A program made the translations under genes and the position numbers. The notes beneath the pieces are model-generated. The model had not been told where the DNA came from, did no database searches, and saw only the letters and a list, made by a program, of their open reading frames with translations. A stretch of DNA of 64,000 nucleotides. Source: Theobroma cacao. Its lineage: Eukaryota; Streptophyta; Magnoliopsida; Malvales; Malvaceae. Below are positions 41,556-53,568 of this stretch, in pieces (positions within the stretch are counted from its first letter, which is position 1; the number at the start of each line of letters is the position of its first letter). The DNA lies in the NCBI RefSeq assembly GCF_000208745.1, contig NC_030856.1, forward strand, positions 6,334,946 through 6,398,945, given 5' to 3'.

Positions 41556-43272
41556 ATGGCAAAGACCTTTCAGAGTAGGGAAATCATTAAAAAGAGGAAA
41601 GGAAAAAGGCCACTAGTAGAAGAGTCAGAAGCAAAAATGTTGAAGAAGAAATAGAAAATCGAGTTTGCATCAAATAGTGAAAAATCTGGAAAGTCACAAA
41701 AAGAAAAAGAACAGAAAACAGAGAAGAAGAAAGAAAAAGGAAAAACATCAAAGAAAGGTAAATCTCTGTCCTCTAAATTTAGAAACAAAATTCATGAGGA
41801 TAGGTTCCAGAAAATTGAAAATGCATCAATCACTTGCGAAAAATTTATCGACTGGAACAGTTTTAATGAAGTGCCTAAATTTAAAGCAGTTTTATCAGAC
41901 TATTTTGAGGAGATGAAACTGAAATATTTCAGTACTTTTAAGAATCGAGCTTATAGTGCAAGTTTGGTTAAAGAATTTTATTCTAGTATAGCAGTTAAGA
42001 AAGATGAATTAGAAGAGTCGAATGATTATCTTGAGGATGGCCTGAATGTATTTTTAAATGGGAAAGAATTCACTGTGACTACTACTGATTTGGGTAGTTT
42101 ACTTAACATTGAGTGCGAAGAGGGTGAATTTGAATTCCCAGAAAACTATGATCCTTCCTCCTTGTGGGAAATGATTATTGGAAAGAAAGAGAAATATTCT
42201 TCTAAAAGTAATGCTGGTTTGATCACAAGTCCACAAATTCGAATATTGCATTATTTCATTGCTGCTAATGCTCATGGAAGAGGGGGAAGCTTTAGTTATA
42301 TTAGTCTGCATGACCTTTGGCTAATGGAACATGCCTTTAATGGGAGTCCACTGAACCTAGGAAGATTTATGATTGAGAGAATGAAAAGAGCCTGTAGATT
42401 GGAAAAGATTAATCTGCCATATGGGAATATCATTACTGCACTAATGCAGAAAAAGAGGATTTGGAGTTCAAGATATGTAATGGATCAGGTAAAGAGCAGA
42501 GATCAATCTATCTACCTCGGGAGTTTATCTAAGATGGGATACAAACTTGAAGGAGAAAATTATATCCAGTGAAATGGTCTTCAATCTCTTGATGAGAATG
42601 GATGGAAAGCTCACTGATCAAGGAGCTAGATTGTAAAAAATTGAAGAAAAAATTACTGAACTAGAAAAAGAATTGAAAAGAAAAGAGAAAATGTCATCAG
42701 AACCTGCTGCTGCAGATTCCTCTGAAACACCAAGTGTTGCATCAACACAGCAAGGTGTTGAGGATTCAGCTGTGCAAGCAGAAGGATTTGTTTCTCATGA
42801 AACAAGTCCTGGTGTTCAAGCTGAGGGCTCAACTTATAGAACTGTCAGTCCTGTCCTTCAGACAGAGGACTCACATCCTGGTGTTGATCAACCAGCTAAA
42901 GCTCCATCATCTGAACACCAGAGTAAGGACAAGTCAGACCAAGGAACAGAAGTAATTGGTTCAGGATCTGAGAAACAGCATCCCTCTACTCCAAATTCAG
43001 AAGAAGTATCCATTATGGATGTCTTCCAACAAATGGTCCAAGAAGAGCAAGCTGAGAAACAGGCTGAAAAAGAAGCTACAGAGACAGAAGCTCAACAGGA
43101 TGCACCTGCACCAGCTTCTAAAGTAAAAGTAAAATCTAAGAAAAAGAAGCAAAAAGTCACTGCAGCATCACAAGAGAAGGAAGCCATTGCAGCAAAATCC
43201 AAGCCACCAACCAAGGGCAAGAAAACTATGGCCACAAAGATAGCATATCTCAGGAGAAGGAAGTCCTCCTGA
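41556..43272 (+). pseudogene. Extra 3' ORF of the copia element (env-like position)
   Basis: From ATG 41556: a very basic N-terminus with one TAG (near 41652), then a long open domain (41871-42572) with SLVKEFYSSIAVKK, FLNGKEFTVTTTDLGSLLNI, SPQIRILHYFIAANAHGRGG and MIERMKRACRLEK. After a frameshift near 42560 come MVFNLLMRMDGKLTDQGARL, a coiled coil (IEEKITELEKELKRKEK), a Ser/Glu/Gln-rich stretch and a Lys-rich end (KSKKKKQKVTAA). The domain resembles the putative plant transposon protein domain seen in extra ORFs and gag-like proteins of plant LTR elements. SIRE-type elements have an ORF here called env-like, but no signal peptide or membrane segment is visible, so an envelope role is not supported. 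Confidence 0.6.
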
Positions 43273-44219
43273 TTGGTAGAGAAATCCAAGCTAGCTCCAA
43301 TATCTTCTTCTTAAAATCCAATCAATGTCTTTGACAAATCCTCAACAGAACCTTCCCATAAAAAATCATCACCTCTACGAGAACCTTTTCCTTTTCCTTT
43401 GAATCCTTTTTATGACACTGAATCCACACCCTCTAATACCTCAGATGACTAGAAATCCCTTGATTTGATGCTGACAAAAAGTGAGAGTATGGCAGAATCT
43501 TAAGAAGGCAGAACCTTAGGAAATTAATTAAAAAAATGTTAGGGTGGAGGAACCAGGAATTTAGGAAAGAAAGGAAGTAGAAATGAATCAAGGGCATTTT
43601 AGAAATATTAACTGTTGTTTTTGTTTTCTTGCTGGTTATGCCATGACAGCAATCGAACGCTTAACTTTAATTTTGTTGTTGATATTTTTATGGATGATTA
43701 TAGTATTTTGCTGATATGTTTATAGTACTTTGATGCTGAAAATTGAATACTTGATGATATTCTGCTATTTATGACACTTTAACTGCTGTTGATAAAAGTC
43801 TGTCACTGCACTGATGTTGAGATTTGCATACTGATTACTGATCTTTACTATAAATTATATTTGTGAATGGATATGGATGCTAAGTATAGTGTATCTGATG
43901 ATTGTTGAATGGTATAGACAAAATCTGGTAATAATATGTTAATGACAGACACTGTTGAAATTTTGATAAGAAACTGTTAACATTCATCTGCTGCAAATTA
44001 TCTTAAAAGATCTGCATATATATATATATTCTGAAGGAACGATGTCATTTTCTATATGACATGAACAAAATTTGCTGAAATGAATAAGCTAAATATGCAC
44101 ACATTAAGGGGGAGCACACACTTAGGGGGAGCAATCCTCACTTTCTGCTGAAATTAAAAAGAATAAAAGACTGTGCTGTTAATCAAGGAATGTTTTGTCA
44201 TCATCAAAAAGGGAGAGAT
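43273..44219 (+). other. 3' untranslated region and polypurine tract of the copia element
   Basis: No coding sequence beyond 43272 except short remnants. AAGGGGGAGCA occurs twice (about 44106 and 44131), and the functional polypurine tract is AAAAAGGGAGAGATTG just before the LTR at 44220. Confidence 0.65.
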
Positions 44220-45399
44220 TGTTGGTTCCATTAGTTTTTGATGATAATGAAACATTCCCATTTCATTTGTATCTAACATTTCCACCTAAATGTGCAGGAT
44301 AAAAAGTTATATGGAAATAATAAATCAACATTTCAAATGTGTATATCAAAAATCATGAAAATGAAGAAAAACGATTGATCAACAAAAAGAAAGGTCTTTA
44401 GTTAAATAATGAAGAATGTTGGTTGACTAAAATTTAAATTAGAGAAACAACGAGCTAAAGAATATTGAGAAACAGAATCAACTTAGTCGACCAAAATGTG
44501 AGTTAGTTGACTAAGAAGCTACTGCCAAAATCTGGGCTTCAAAACAGAACCAACTTAATCGACCAAGAAATGGGTTAGTCAACTAAGTGCACATTGCCAG
44601 AGACAGGAAGTAGAAAATAGAGACGACTTAGTCGACTAAGATATCGATTAGTCGACTAAGAGCATTCTGCTTGCAAGTTTGAAATTTGCACTAAAAGACA
44701 GAGTAACGGCTAAAACCGACTCTCAACTGTCTCCAATGGCTAGAAAACTATCAAACTGCTATCAGAGATGTTTCTCCAAGTATAAAAGGGTCTTCCAACA
44801 ATTAGAAAGAAGTTTTTTGGAAGTTTTGAAGAGATTTGAGTCATTAAGAGCTGAAAAACCAAAAGATTTCTTCTTCATCTCACTGCACTTAAACGCCCAT
44901 CTTTTGTATTTGTATTTTGCACTCAACTTTGTACCATTTAAATCAACTTATGATCATAGATACTTTCTTTTACATCTCTTCTTGTATTCTTAGAGTGAGA
45001 GAGTCAATTTAAGTGTTTGTTTCAAGCTAGGATTGCTTGAATGTGTTAAGGTTCTAACTTAACCTTGAAAAGTTAAGTGTTGGGTTTTAGTTTAACCCGT
45101 GAAAAACTAGTGTAAAAGGTTTTGGCTGAGCCTTGTAAAAGTCATTGTAAAGCTTGGTGAAAGCTTGTGAATTTCACCGTTTCTAGTGGATTGAGTTGAA
45201 AAATCCTTGGTTGGATAATCAAGGTTGTGGATGTAAATCATAGACCGAACAACTCTAAATTGTGCTGTCTTGTTTACTCTATTTTTGTTTCATTTTCTTT
45301 CCATCATTTATCTCACCTTTATCTTGACTTAAAGATAATTTTTTAAAGAGTCAAATTGTGCTATTCACCCCCTTTTAATACATATTATTGAAACCAACA
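44220..45399 (+). repeat. Right LTR of the copia element
   Basis: Complete: starts TGTTGGTTCCATTAGTTTTT and ends TATTGAAACCAACA. It holds six palindrome-like units (44482, 44502, 44554, 44575, 44627, 44647); the last one, ATATCGATTAGTCGACTAAG, has no counterpart in the left LTR. Confidence 0.85.
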
Positions 45400-46165
45400 T
45401 TGGATAGGACGCTAATATTNAGACATGGGCCCTGTCATCAAATTTATGGACTTGTATGTTGGCTGGGGCCTCTTTTGTTTTATAGGAACCATCCACCAAT
45501 TTCAATAAATTTGTTTCAGCTCCTAGCTCCCCGTTTATTTCTCTGTCCTCCAAAATTTTCTCCCTCCGCCAGTTATGCTATGTAACTCTTATTCCACCTA
45601 TTTACGTAACTCCTCAAGTTGCTTCACCTACCTGATTGTACCCTAACAAATCCTTATTGGCTTCCTACATGCGGGAAACCAAAATCACCACCAAGGTTAT
45701 TCTGGTTGCGCTTCCATCATTAATAGTATACTATTATTATTATTATTATTATATAAAAAAACAAGGACTTTCAAAGTTGAAATCTCTTCTTTAAAAGACC
45801 TCAGTGTGTATAAACTGTTAAGTGTTTAAGGTTTCTTCAGAACTACTTGACCTTGAGATGAGGTGGACCAATACTAGCAGTGTGCAAATTCAAACCTAAT
45901 TGAAGAACCAATTTGAATCAAATTGAGTTTGATTTTTCGGTTTGTTTAGTTTGGTGTTTAGTTACAACAGTTTAATTAGTTTGGTTTTTTATTGAGAAAA
46001 TTTGTAATTGAACTAATCGAAGTGAAAAATGCTTTTATAAAGAGGGATAATTTTATTGATTACACAAGTCTTTCTCCACAAAAATTCTAATTTTTATTAT
46101 AGCTAAGTTAAGGTGTGAATCATGTGGATTTGAACTCAAGCAAGTAAATCAAACGTTATTTGATA

Positions 46166-46198
<33 letters not shown>
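45400..46198. other. Spacer of unknown origin before TPS3, with one ambiguous base
   Basis: The first 17 bases equal part of the TPS upstream region (28734 on). After an N at 45420 the sequence is unrelated to the other TPS upstream regions. It includes an (ATT)n run near 45732-45750, a stretch rich in GGTTTGTTTAGTTTGGT (about 45930-45990), and a (TA)n run (46171-46198) that leads into TPS3 intron 1. Exon 1 with its RRx8W motif was not found here on either strand. Confidence 0.5.
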
Positions 46199-46202
<4 letters not shown>

Positions 46203-46269
46203 ATGAAGTCTCATTAATTATCTTCATGTACAAGGTTGATTAAGCTGATGATTTTAACCTGGTTTGCAG

Positions 46270-48980
46270 TATGAGGATGAGCATGCAACCCGGCTGGAAG
46301 TGTTGAAAGAAGATGCAAAAAGCTTGATTGCTGCCACTTCCATGGAAGATCCTCGAGACCTGTTGAAGCTCATTGACACCATTCAGCGGTTAGGAGTTGC
46401 TTATCACTTTGAGAAGGAGATTAAGGAGGCTCTTCATCTTGTTCATGCTTATATTCCCACTGATCTTTACCATACAGCTTTGCAATTTCGACTTCTACGT
46501 GAGAATGGTTTTTCCATCAGCTCAGGTGAAAGTATGATACTAGAAAACATTATCAAAGACACTTGAACATTTGATAAAATCTTTCCTTAACGTGCAAGAT
46601 TATATCTAACGATCTTCATTATAACTCAAAACAGACGTGTTCAACAAATTCATGGACAAAGATGGGAAATTCATGGACAATGTAAGAGAAGATGTGACGG
46701 GGCTTTTGAGCTTGTTTGAGGCAGCACATCTTGGGATACCAGGAGAAGATGTCTTAGAAGAAGCAAAGAGTTTTAGCAGAAATCATCTCAATTTGTTAAC
46801 AGGAAAGCTGGAGAGTAACATAGCTGAGCAAGTCCAACAGTCCCTGGACGTTCCGCTGCATCGGAGAATGGCAAGGAGTGAAGCAAGGAACTTCATTGAA
46901 GCCTACCAAAGGGATAAGGCAAAGAGCTCTGTCTTGCTCGAGCTTGCTAAGTTGGATTACAATGTCTTGCAATCAATCTACCTAAAGGAGCTAAAGGAGC
47001 TAGCAGAGTAATAAGCTATAAATCTACCTACCTTCTTTGATATTGCTTATTAATATCTCAAACATGGCTAAAATTTGTGGGCGCATGCAGGTGGTGGGAG
47101 GATATGAACTTCAAGGAGAAGCTACCTTTCGGCCGAGATCGATTGATAGAATGCTATATTTTGGCACTGGGATCAATCGCTAACCCCCAATTCTCCCAAG
47201 GCAGGAAGAATACTGCAAAATTGTGTGCCGTGGCAACATATGTTGATGACGTATACGACAATTATGGATCAATTGATGAGCTTGAAAAATTCACTGAAGC
47301 ATTAGATCGGTATATAGTCTTATACGTTTATATTAAGTTAACATACTCATTCTCTCTTCATACCAAATCTTTTATATTTCCTAACAGATGGGATATTAAG
47401 ACCATGGAGGAACTCCCAGAGTACATGAAAGTATGCTACTTAGCCCTGTATTACTCTGTCGATGAAGTAGTCCAGGATGCCTCTAAACATCTTGACCTGG
47501 AAGTTCTACCTTACGTTAAGGACAAAGTAAGACAGACTAATGGTCACGAGTGAAAAATTATTAGCATAATATTTTTATTAGATTAAATTAAATTTATGTA
47601 TTTTTATTTTGAATTAAATAAATCTTGATAAATGATTGATTAATTATTATTAGGTAAAATATCACTTATAATTTAATATTCACATAATGAATGAAAAATA
47701 TTATATTACTATATCATCATATCAAATCAACATATCATGTCATTATATTAATGAACGTATTTTTAATTTTAAATATAACACTTTTGATTTTCGATAATAA
47801 GAAACGCATGAATAATTTTATATTTGATTTTATATTAATTATTTATATTCGACTTGTTCGAAAAGTCTAGATCAATCTCCTTTTTCTTGATAAATGAATA
47901 ATATTTGTTAATAATTAAGTAATTTGAATTGAATGCAGTGGATAGCTTATTGTAGAGGAATGCTGAAAGAAGCACAATGGAATCAGAGTGGATACATGCC
48001 GACTTTTGATGAATATTTAAAAAATGCATGGATCTCTATTGGTGCTCCAGTACTCTTGACCATTTCTTATTTCGGCATAAGCGAGTCCATAACTGAATAT
48101 ATCCCTCACTGCATTGAGAATTGGTCTACCTCTGAGTTATTTTATCGTCCCAGCCTTGTTTTTAGGCTTGTAGATGATTTAATGACCTCCAAGGTACAAT
48201 TAATTTCCATCAAATTTGTCATAATCTTACATTGCATATGCATAGTTATAAAAAAATATATTTAAAAACACTTTAAATTATTTTTAAAATTTTAAATAAA
48301 TTTTTATTTTTTTATTACATTCAATCAAATTCTTATATTTTTATTTTAAATTAAATAAAACCTTTTGAGTACAATAAGTCATTATAATTATTGATTTAGT
48401 TAAAATGTTACATGTCATTTTATATTATATATCGTTAACCTGACATACTGATATGTCATAATAGAGAATAACGTGACATGTTGTGCGGCATAATGACATG
48501 ATCATATGATATTTTTACTCTCCATATCATCGTCACATTAGCGATACGAGAGTATAAGACTAAATTAATAAAGATTTATTTAAATTTTTTTAAATAGTTA
48601 AAGAGTTTTTCAAGCATTATGTTATAAAGATTCAAGACTAAATTAATAAGTTGACTCTAATTTTTTATATTTTGTCATGGAGGAAGGCCGAGATGGAAAA
48701 AGGAGAGATAGTGAATTCAATTCGGTGTTACATGGTCCAACATGATGTGTCCGAGGAAGAAGCACAAGATAACATCGAAGGCCTCATTAGCTACTCATGG
48801 AAGAAGCTTAACGAGATGGTTGTTCGCAATTCTTATCCTCTTCCAACGGTGAAACTAGCAATGGACACGGCACGATGCGTACAGCGAATATACAAGTATG
48901 GTGACTTCTTTGGTACTCAAACCCAAGCCAATATAGATTGTGTGCGTAAATTACTGTTTGAGCCCATCCCCATGGATTGA
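46270..48980 (+). pseudogene. TPS: TPS3: terpene synthase lacking exon 1
   Basis: Exons 2-7 are all open and correctly spliced: 46270-46525, 46635-47007, 47091-47309, 47388-47526, 47939-48193, 48687-48980. Together they give about 511 residues with RDR, DDVYD and DDLMTSKAE intact and the full C-terminus, one codon shorter than TPS1. Exon 1 (about 40 residues including RRx8W) and the promoter are missing; the sequence diverges within intron 1 at a TA microsatellite. RRx8W caps the active site and helps substrate isomerisation in monoterpene synthases; sesquiterpene synthases tolerate its variation better. The remaining exons show no decay, so the loss is recent, or exon 1 was lost in assembly. 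The usual tryptophan after RDR is Leu here (ECYILALG). Confidence 0.85.
48245..48630. repeat. Fold-back MITE in TPS3 intron 6, right arm shortened
   Basis: Same element as in TPS1 intron 6. The part equivalent to 14140-14230 is deleted, so the right arm is shorter than the left. Confidence 0.55.
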
Positions 48981-49965
48981 AAGAGCAAGCAAACGGTCGC
49001 AAAAAGAATAAAGGATCATCAACATTAGACTGGGAAATTGAAGGTTCCAAGTTTATTGTTGATTTTATAAAGTTTTAATGATGTGGTTCGTAGTTTGGTT
49101 TCGTTATCTTTTAAATAAAGATATAACTGAGATTGTAACTTAATGATCTCAAGTTTGAATTTTATGATAAGTAGTGTAAAATTTATATTTGAGATAAAAG
49201 AGGACTACTCTTTATTGTGTAAATTAAGATTGCATGTACTGAAGTATTAATATTAATAAAGATGTTACATATTGAGTGTTGGTAAGTAAAAGTGAAATGA
49301 AATTGTTATTGCAAAACTAATTGATTTTGATCTTTCATAGCATAAAAGTTAACGGGATAAATATTAAATGTCACCTTTATATTTTAATTACGTTGAATTT
49401 TATCAAGGTATTTTTATTTTAATTAATTTTCAGACAAAAAAAATAAGTTTTTACTGACAGATTCATTCGCATTGGTGATTACTAATAAAATAGCGACAAA
49501 TTTCCGATCAAATGGTGACGGGCGCATTACCAGAGTAATTGACTCTTAAATAAAATTACAGAAAACCATTTTGTCGGAGACTTAGCTCTGTAACTTCAAA
49601 TTGCATGTAAAAAATGAATTAATACATTAGACTTACTATTACCTTCTGCCAAACGAAAATCAAGAAAATGGTTTCAGCCCTTACATGTTCATGAAACAAG
49701 TGACTATCTATTTTTCTGCTTCGTATTCTCTTTCAGCATTCAGCCTGTACACCCAGGCAGGAATCAAGGATTCAAAGATGTTAGATTATCACATGATAAG
49801 TCTTGTTGCTGAGCTCTTCCAAAGCTCATTTATTTATCAACAAACTGTTGTACATAACCGCACACGTGACATGTTCACATTCAAACGCAAATTTACCTTC
49901 CCCTGTATCTTCTCATAGCATATTCTATGGTAGCAAGGACCGAGGACAAACATTCAGACCAGCGC
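48981..49965. other. Spacer between TPS3 and DJ-1 (convergent genes)
   Basis: Holds the TPS3 3' flank (aligned with 14663-15383) and then the 3' flank of the minus-strand DJ-1 gene. Near 49670 it preserves the site where the gypsy element inserted after TPS1 (AAAATGGTTTCAGCCC). No further gene seen. Confidence 0.5.
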
Positions 49966-52900
49966 CTACTGGCGTACAAAAAGCATTACTTTTGCTAGCT
50001 CTAAAGCTTTCTGGCGTCCAAAAAACTTCTCCACGATTCCTAGTGCAAACTCCATGGCAGTTCCAGGGCCCCTGCTTGTAATGAGGTTGCCGTCAACCAC
50101 AACTCTGTTGTCAATGAAACTCTGATCTGACAGCTTGTTGCACATTGCAGGGAAAGCTGTGGCCTTTTTGCCCTGGAAAATAGCAGAATACAACTGTTAA
50201 AACATTCGAGAATACTGAATGCAGAAAATTCCTGAAGACTTGTGTACCATTTTCTTTTAACTCAAGATCTATATACAAATATAATTACAAGAGTCGCACA
50301 CAAACTTAAGCATGTGTAGGTTATATTATTATTATTAAAGTAACACAATTCAATGTGCAAAAGCAAGCACAATTTCAAAATTATTTTTAAACTTTGTGCG
50401 ACAGTGAAAGTTTAAAGTTTCAAAGCCTAGGAGCCAATGACTACAGTTAAACAGCTTACAATGACCTTATAGCCTAATGATAAATTCTTATGTACAAAAT
50501 ATTAGTAGAATTATTTAATCCAGTCTCCTGAATGGCAGAGACTACTTCACAGAGCAACAGTTGATTATGGGTTTTTAAATACTTCTTGTTTATAATTTAG
50601 TTTATGAATTACTCAAGGGTGTCAAGTAAATTGGCTTTTACAACATTCATAGTCACACGACAAGTATTCTCCCCATGCAAATATTAACATGATTAAAATT
50701 AGACCTTGAGTAAGCCATGGGGCTCCAAGACCAACGCTGGAGATGCACATATAGCTCCATAGGGTTTGTTTGATTGCATCTGCTTCTTTAGCAAGTTCAC
50801 CAGCTTATCTGAGTTAGCAAATACTTGGGCACCGCCAAGTCCACCCTGAAAATATGCAAGAAAAGGTTCATACTGTATTTAGCAAAGAAAGAAAGAGTTG
50901 GCAGGAAACGGAGACAAGAAACATGACAGAATCCCAACATACCGGCAAGACTATTAGGTCATATGAAAGTTTAGCAGCTTCATCAAGAAGCATATCTGCC
51001 ACTAACTTTACTTTCCTAGAAGCCAGAATTTCAAGATTGTCTCCAACAGAGGCCACCACAACATTTGCCTTCGCTCGACGCAGGATATCAATGATTATAA
51101 CTGCTTCCATTTCTTCTGAGCCATCAGCAATTGGTACAAGGATCTGAAATATTAACAAAAAGCAACTTTTATAATAGAAAAGAAATGAAATATAACCCCA
51201 AAATTTGGTACAATAGAAGGAAGACAAATTTGGATGTCAAAACACATGGAATTGAATATCGGAACAAAGTTGCAACTGATTGCACAGAATCATATTGGGC
51301 AAGGAAATGAAGAGTATTTGAATATTAAGACAACTATCTTCTTGCTGCAATCAACTTACAAACTATCCAGTATGTTAAATCAACAGTACCTAATGTTTTG
51401 ATTCCCAATCTATTAGGATGTTATTACAAGTTCAACTAAGAGAGGCAAAAGCAGAAAGAGGGAAAAGGTTATTACCCAAGTGTTCTTGCGTATTTAGGAG
51501 TCTAAATTGCTACTCTGTAAAAGCAAAGAAGAAAAGACAACTGTAAAAATTGCCAGATGCCAGCCATTTCCTTAGATGTGAAGCTAAGATACCTACCTAG
51601 GATCCAATTTTTCCAACTTTGATTGGTTCTCACTTTAGGCTTTTCTAGTCTTTATGCACTTCATTAGCTAGTTCTAATTGTTGCTTCCCTCGAAAATCTT
51701 AAGACTCGCAAATCGGAACTCTTTCTGAAGATCCTAATTAGATTATTGGGGTGAGAATATAGATCCTGCATTAAATACAAACTGGAAAATGTGTACTGAG
51801 ACATGCTTTAGAATAAAGATTAATACGTCAAATATCATTTCAAAATTTGATAAAATGAAAGCAATAAACCAATGCCAAAACCTCACCTGAGGGTTATTAT
51901 TGCATTTCCATTCCATGGGGATTCAACTCAGTGTTTGTACACTCATCACCATGGTTCATTTCAAAATTTGACAAAATGAAAGCAATAAACCAATCCCAAA
52001 ACCTCACCTGAGGGTTATTATTGCGTTTCCATTCCATGGGATTCAACTCAGTGATTGTATACTCATCACCATGGTTCGGACGCATCACCTGAAGATAATC
52101 AGTTCCCTTTTAGCAAACAGTGGTTTCATTTTATTGAACTTCCAATTAGCCACATGGCTTTTCCCTTTTCCCTTTTCCCCAAAAGAATGCATAAATAACT
52201 ACTGTAGTAAAAGTGTGCATACCAATGGCCCAGAAACTTCATCAGCCTTCTCTTTGCCATACAATTGCTCCACTAGTGCCACAGCAAACTCCATGGTAGT
52301 GCCAGGTCCACGACTTGTCACAACCTTGCCATCCTGCTGAACTCTTGATTCAACAGCTGTTGCACAAGATGTCAGTTGCTCCATAAATGATGGGTAACAG
52401 GTGGCCTGTCAGAAACAATATGATGATTATGAGTTCAATCATGCAACATTATACACGATAAAAGTCACGCCAACAACCGTATCATGATCTCTGAAATAAT
52501 TTAGATAAAATTTATCACTTAGTACTCACTTTCAGTCCCTTCAACAGACCCCACGAACCAAGCGCAACAGCAGGTGAAGCACAAACAGCAGCATAAAGCC
52601 GCCCATCTGCAGCCTGCTTCTTCACAACACTTTCAAGAGCTCCACAATTTTTAAGGTTGGTAGCACCAGGCATGCCTCCCTAATAGCAAAAGTTTCAATG
52701 AGAAAATTCATCGGAAAAGTACATATTTGAGCACAAACACGGCAAACAAGAAAAATATGACCATATTAGAACCTAAGAGCATTGAAAACACACGAGAAGG
52801 CCAAAATTGCTTCTACCAGATATAAATTGAAATTTTATACTGAGTAATAAACATCAAATTAGACTTTGTTTCCATACCAATAAAAGGTTAGGATATTCGA

Positions 52901-53568
52901 TTTGTTCTAAAAAAATGTAAAATATGTAAGAAAAAAATCACTTTTATAACAAAAAATAAAATAAATTTTCTCTAAAAAAAATTACTATTTTAAATTCATA
53001 CAAATTATTCACTTTTATAACTAAAAAATAAAACACTTATTGCATTTTTCTTCAAAAAATCACTAATTTACTTTCATACAACATATTTGCTTTTGAAACC
53101 AAAAGAGCTTTTTCATTTTTGCTTGCAGAAGTAAAAACAAAAAGCAATAAATAATAAAAAGAAGTCTCAACTTTTTAACCAATTTTTTTTTAATTTTTCA
53201 TATTTTGCATTTCACTTCAACACCAAAACCCAAAGAAAAGAGGTAAGAAACAAAAGAATTACAACTTACAGGAAGAGCGATGAGATCAAAAATGGTGTTA
53301 GTACAATCAACGACGAGAGCATCAGCAACGATCTTAACACCGTGGCAAGCGTCAACAGGAAGCTGTTTCTCGACGGAAGCCACCGTCACGTCAGCTCCCG
53401 ATCTCCTTAAGACGTCGATCGTAATCACAGCTTCCATCGGCTCCGTCCCGTTCGCAATCGGAACCAAAACCTAAAAAACAAAAATTAAAAAAAAATCAAA
53501 ATCACAAAAAAAGCATAAAGTGAAGAAGATTTTTATTTTCTTTTTTTGGTGTTTACCTTTTTAGCCAT
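49966..53568 (-). CDS. DJ1: DJ-1/PfpI family protein with two tandem domains, 8 exons
   Basis: Exons in transcript order: 53557-53568, 53270-53470, 52530-52679, 52223-52405, 52008-52088, 50943-51143, 50705-50845, 49966-50172. They give 391 aa, the usual length of plant DJ-1 homologues of the AtDJ1A/B group. Domain 1 (about 5-190) opens [15 protein letters not shown] and has the nucleophile-elbow Cys in [11 protein letters not shown]. Domain 2 (about 210-390) opens [15 protein letters not shown] and has its Cys in [11 protein letters not shown]. Each domain carries the conserved early Glu and a TSRGPGT segment. The family is linked to oxidative-stress protection, redox chaperone and glyoxalase-type activity; which applies here is unknown. 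Starting MAKK, it shows no transit peptide, suggesting the cytosol or nucleus. All frames and splice sites are intact (exon 7 donor is GTCTAA). Confidence 0.92.
51835..52080 (-). repeat. Tandem partial duplication of DJ-1 exon 5
   Basis: About 119-127 bp are repeated: each copy starts CATTTCAAAATTTGA and holds intron 5 sequence plus exon 5 up to the ATGGTT near its 5' end. The left copy (51835-51953) has an extra G in the exon part (CCATGGGG), which shifts the frame, and lacks the exon 5 acceptor, so it should be skipped. Relic B at 24955 has only one copy. Confidence 0.8.

Larger units (their letters stand above)
35202..45399 (+). mobile_element. Ty1/copia retrotransposon, SIRE/Maximus-like, defective
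   Basis: Order on the plus strand: LTR, primer-binding site, gag, protease, integrase, reverse transcriptase, RNase H, an extra 3' ORF, purine-rich tract, LTR. Protease-integrase-RT order marks the copia superfamily. The long 3' region with an additional ORF and the GGGAGAGATTGTTGG junction suggest the SIRE/Maximus lineage. Several in-frame stops and frameshifts make it inactive. The left LTR lacks its first 100 bp or so. The flanks do not match each other: the left flank is TPS2 exon 7, and the right flank (TTGGATAGGACGCTAAT) is sequence found upstream of the TPS genes. Confidence 0.9.

Noticed and set aside
45365..45585. Open frames crossing the N at 45420
   Set aside because: They include an undetermined residue and span an LTR junction; no homology.
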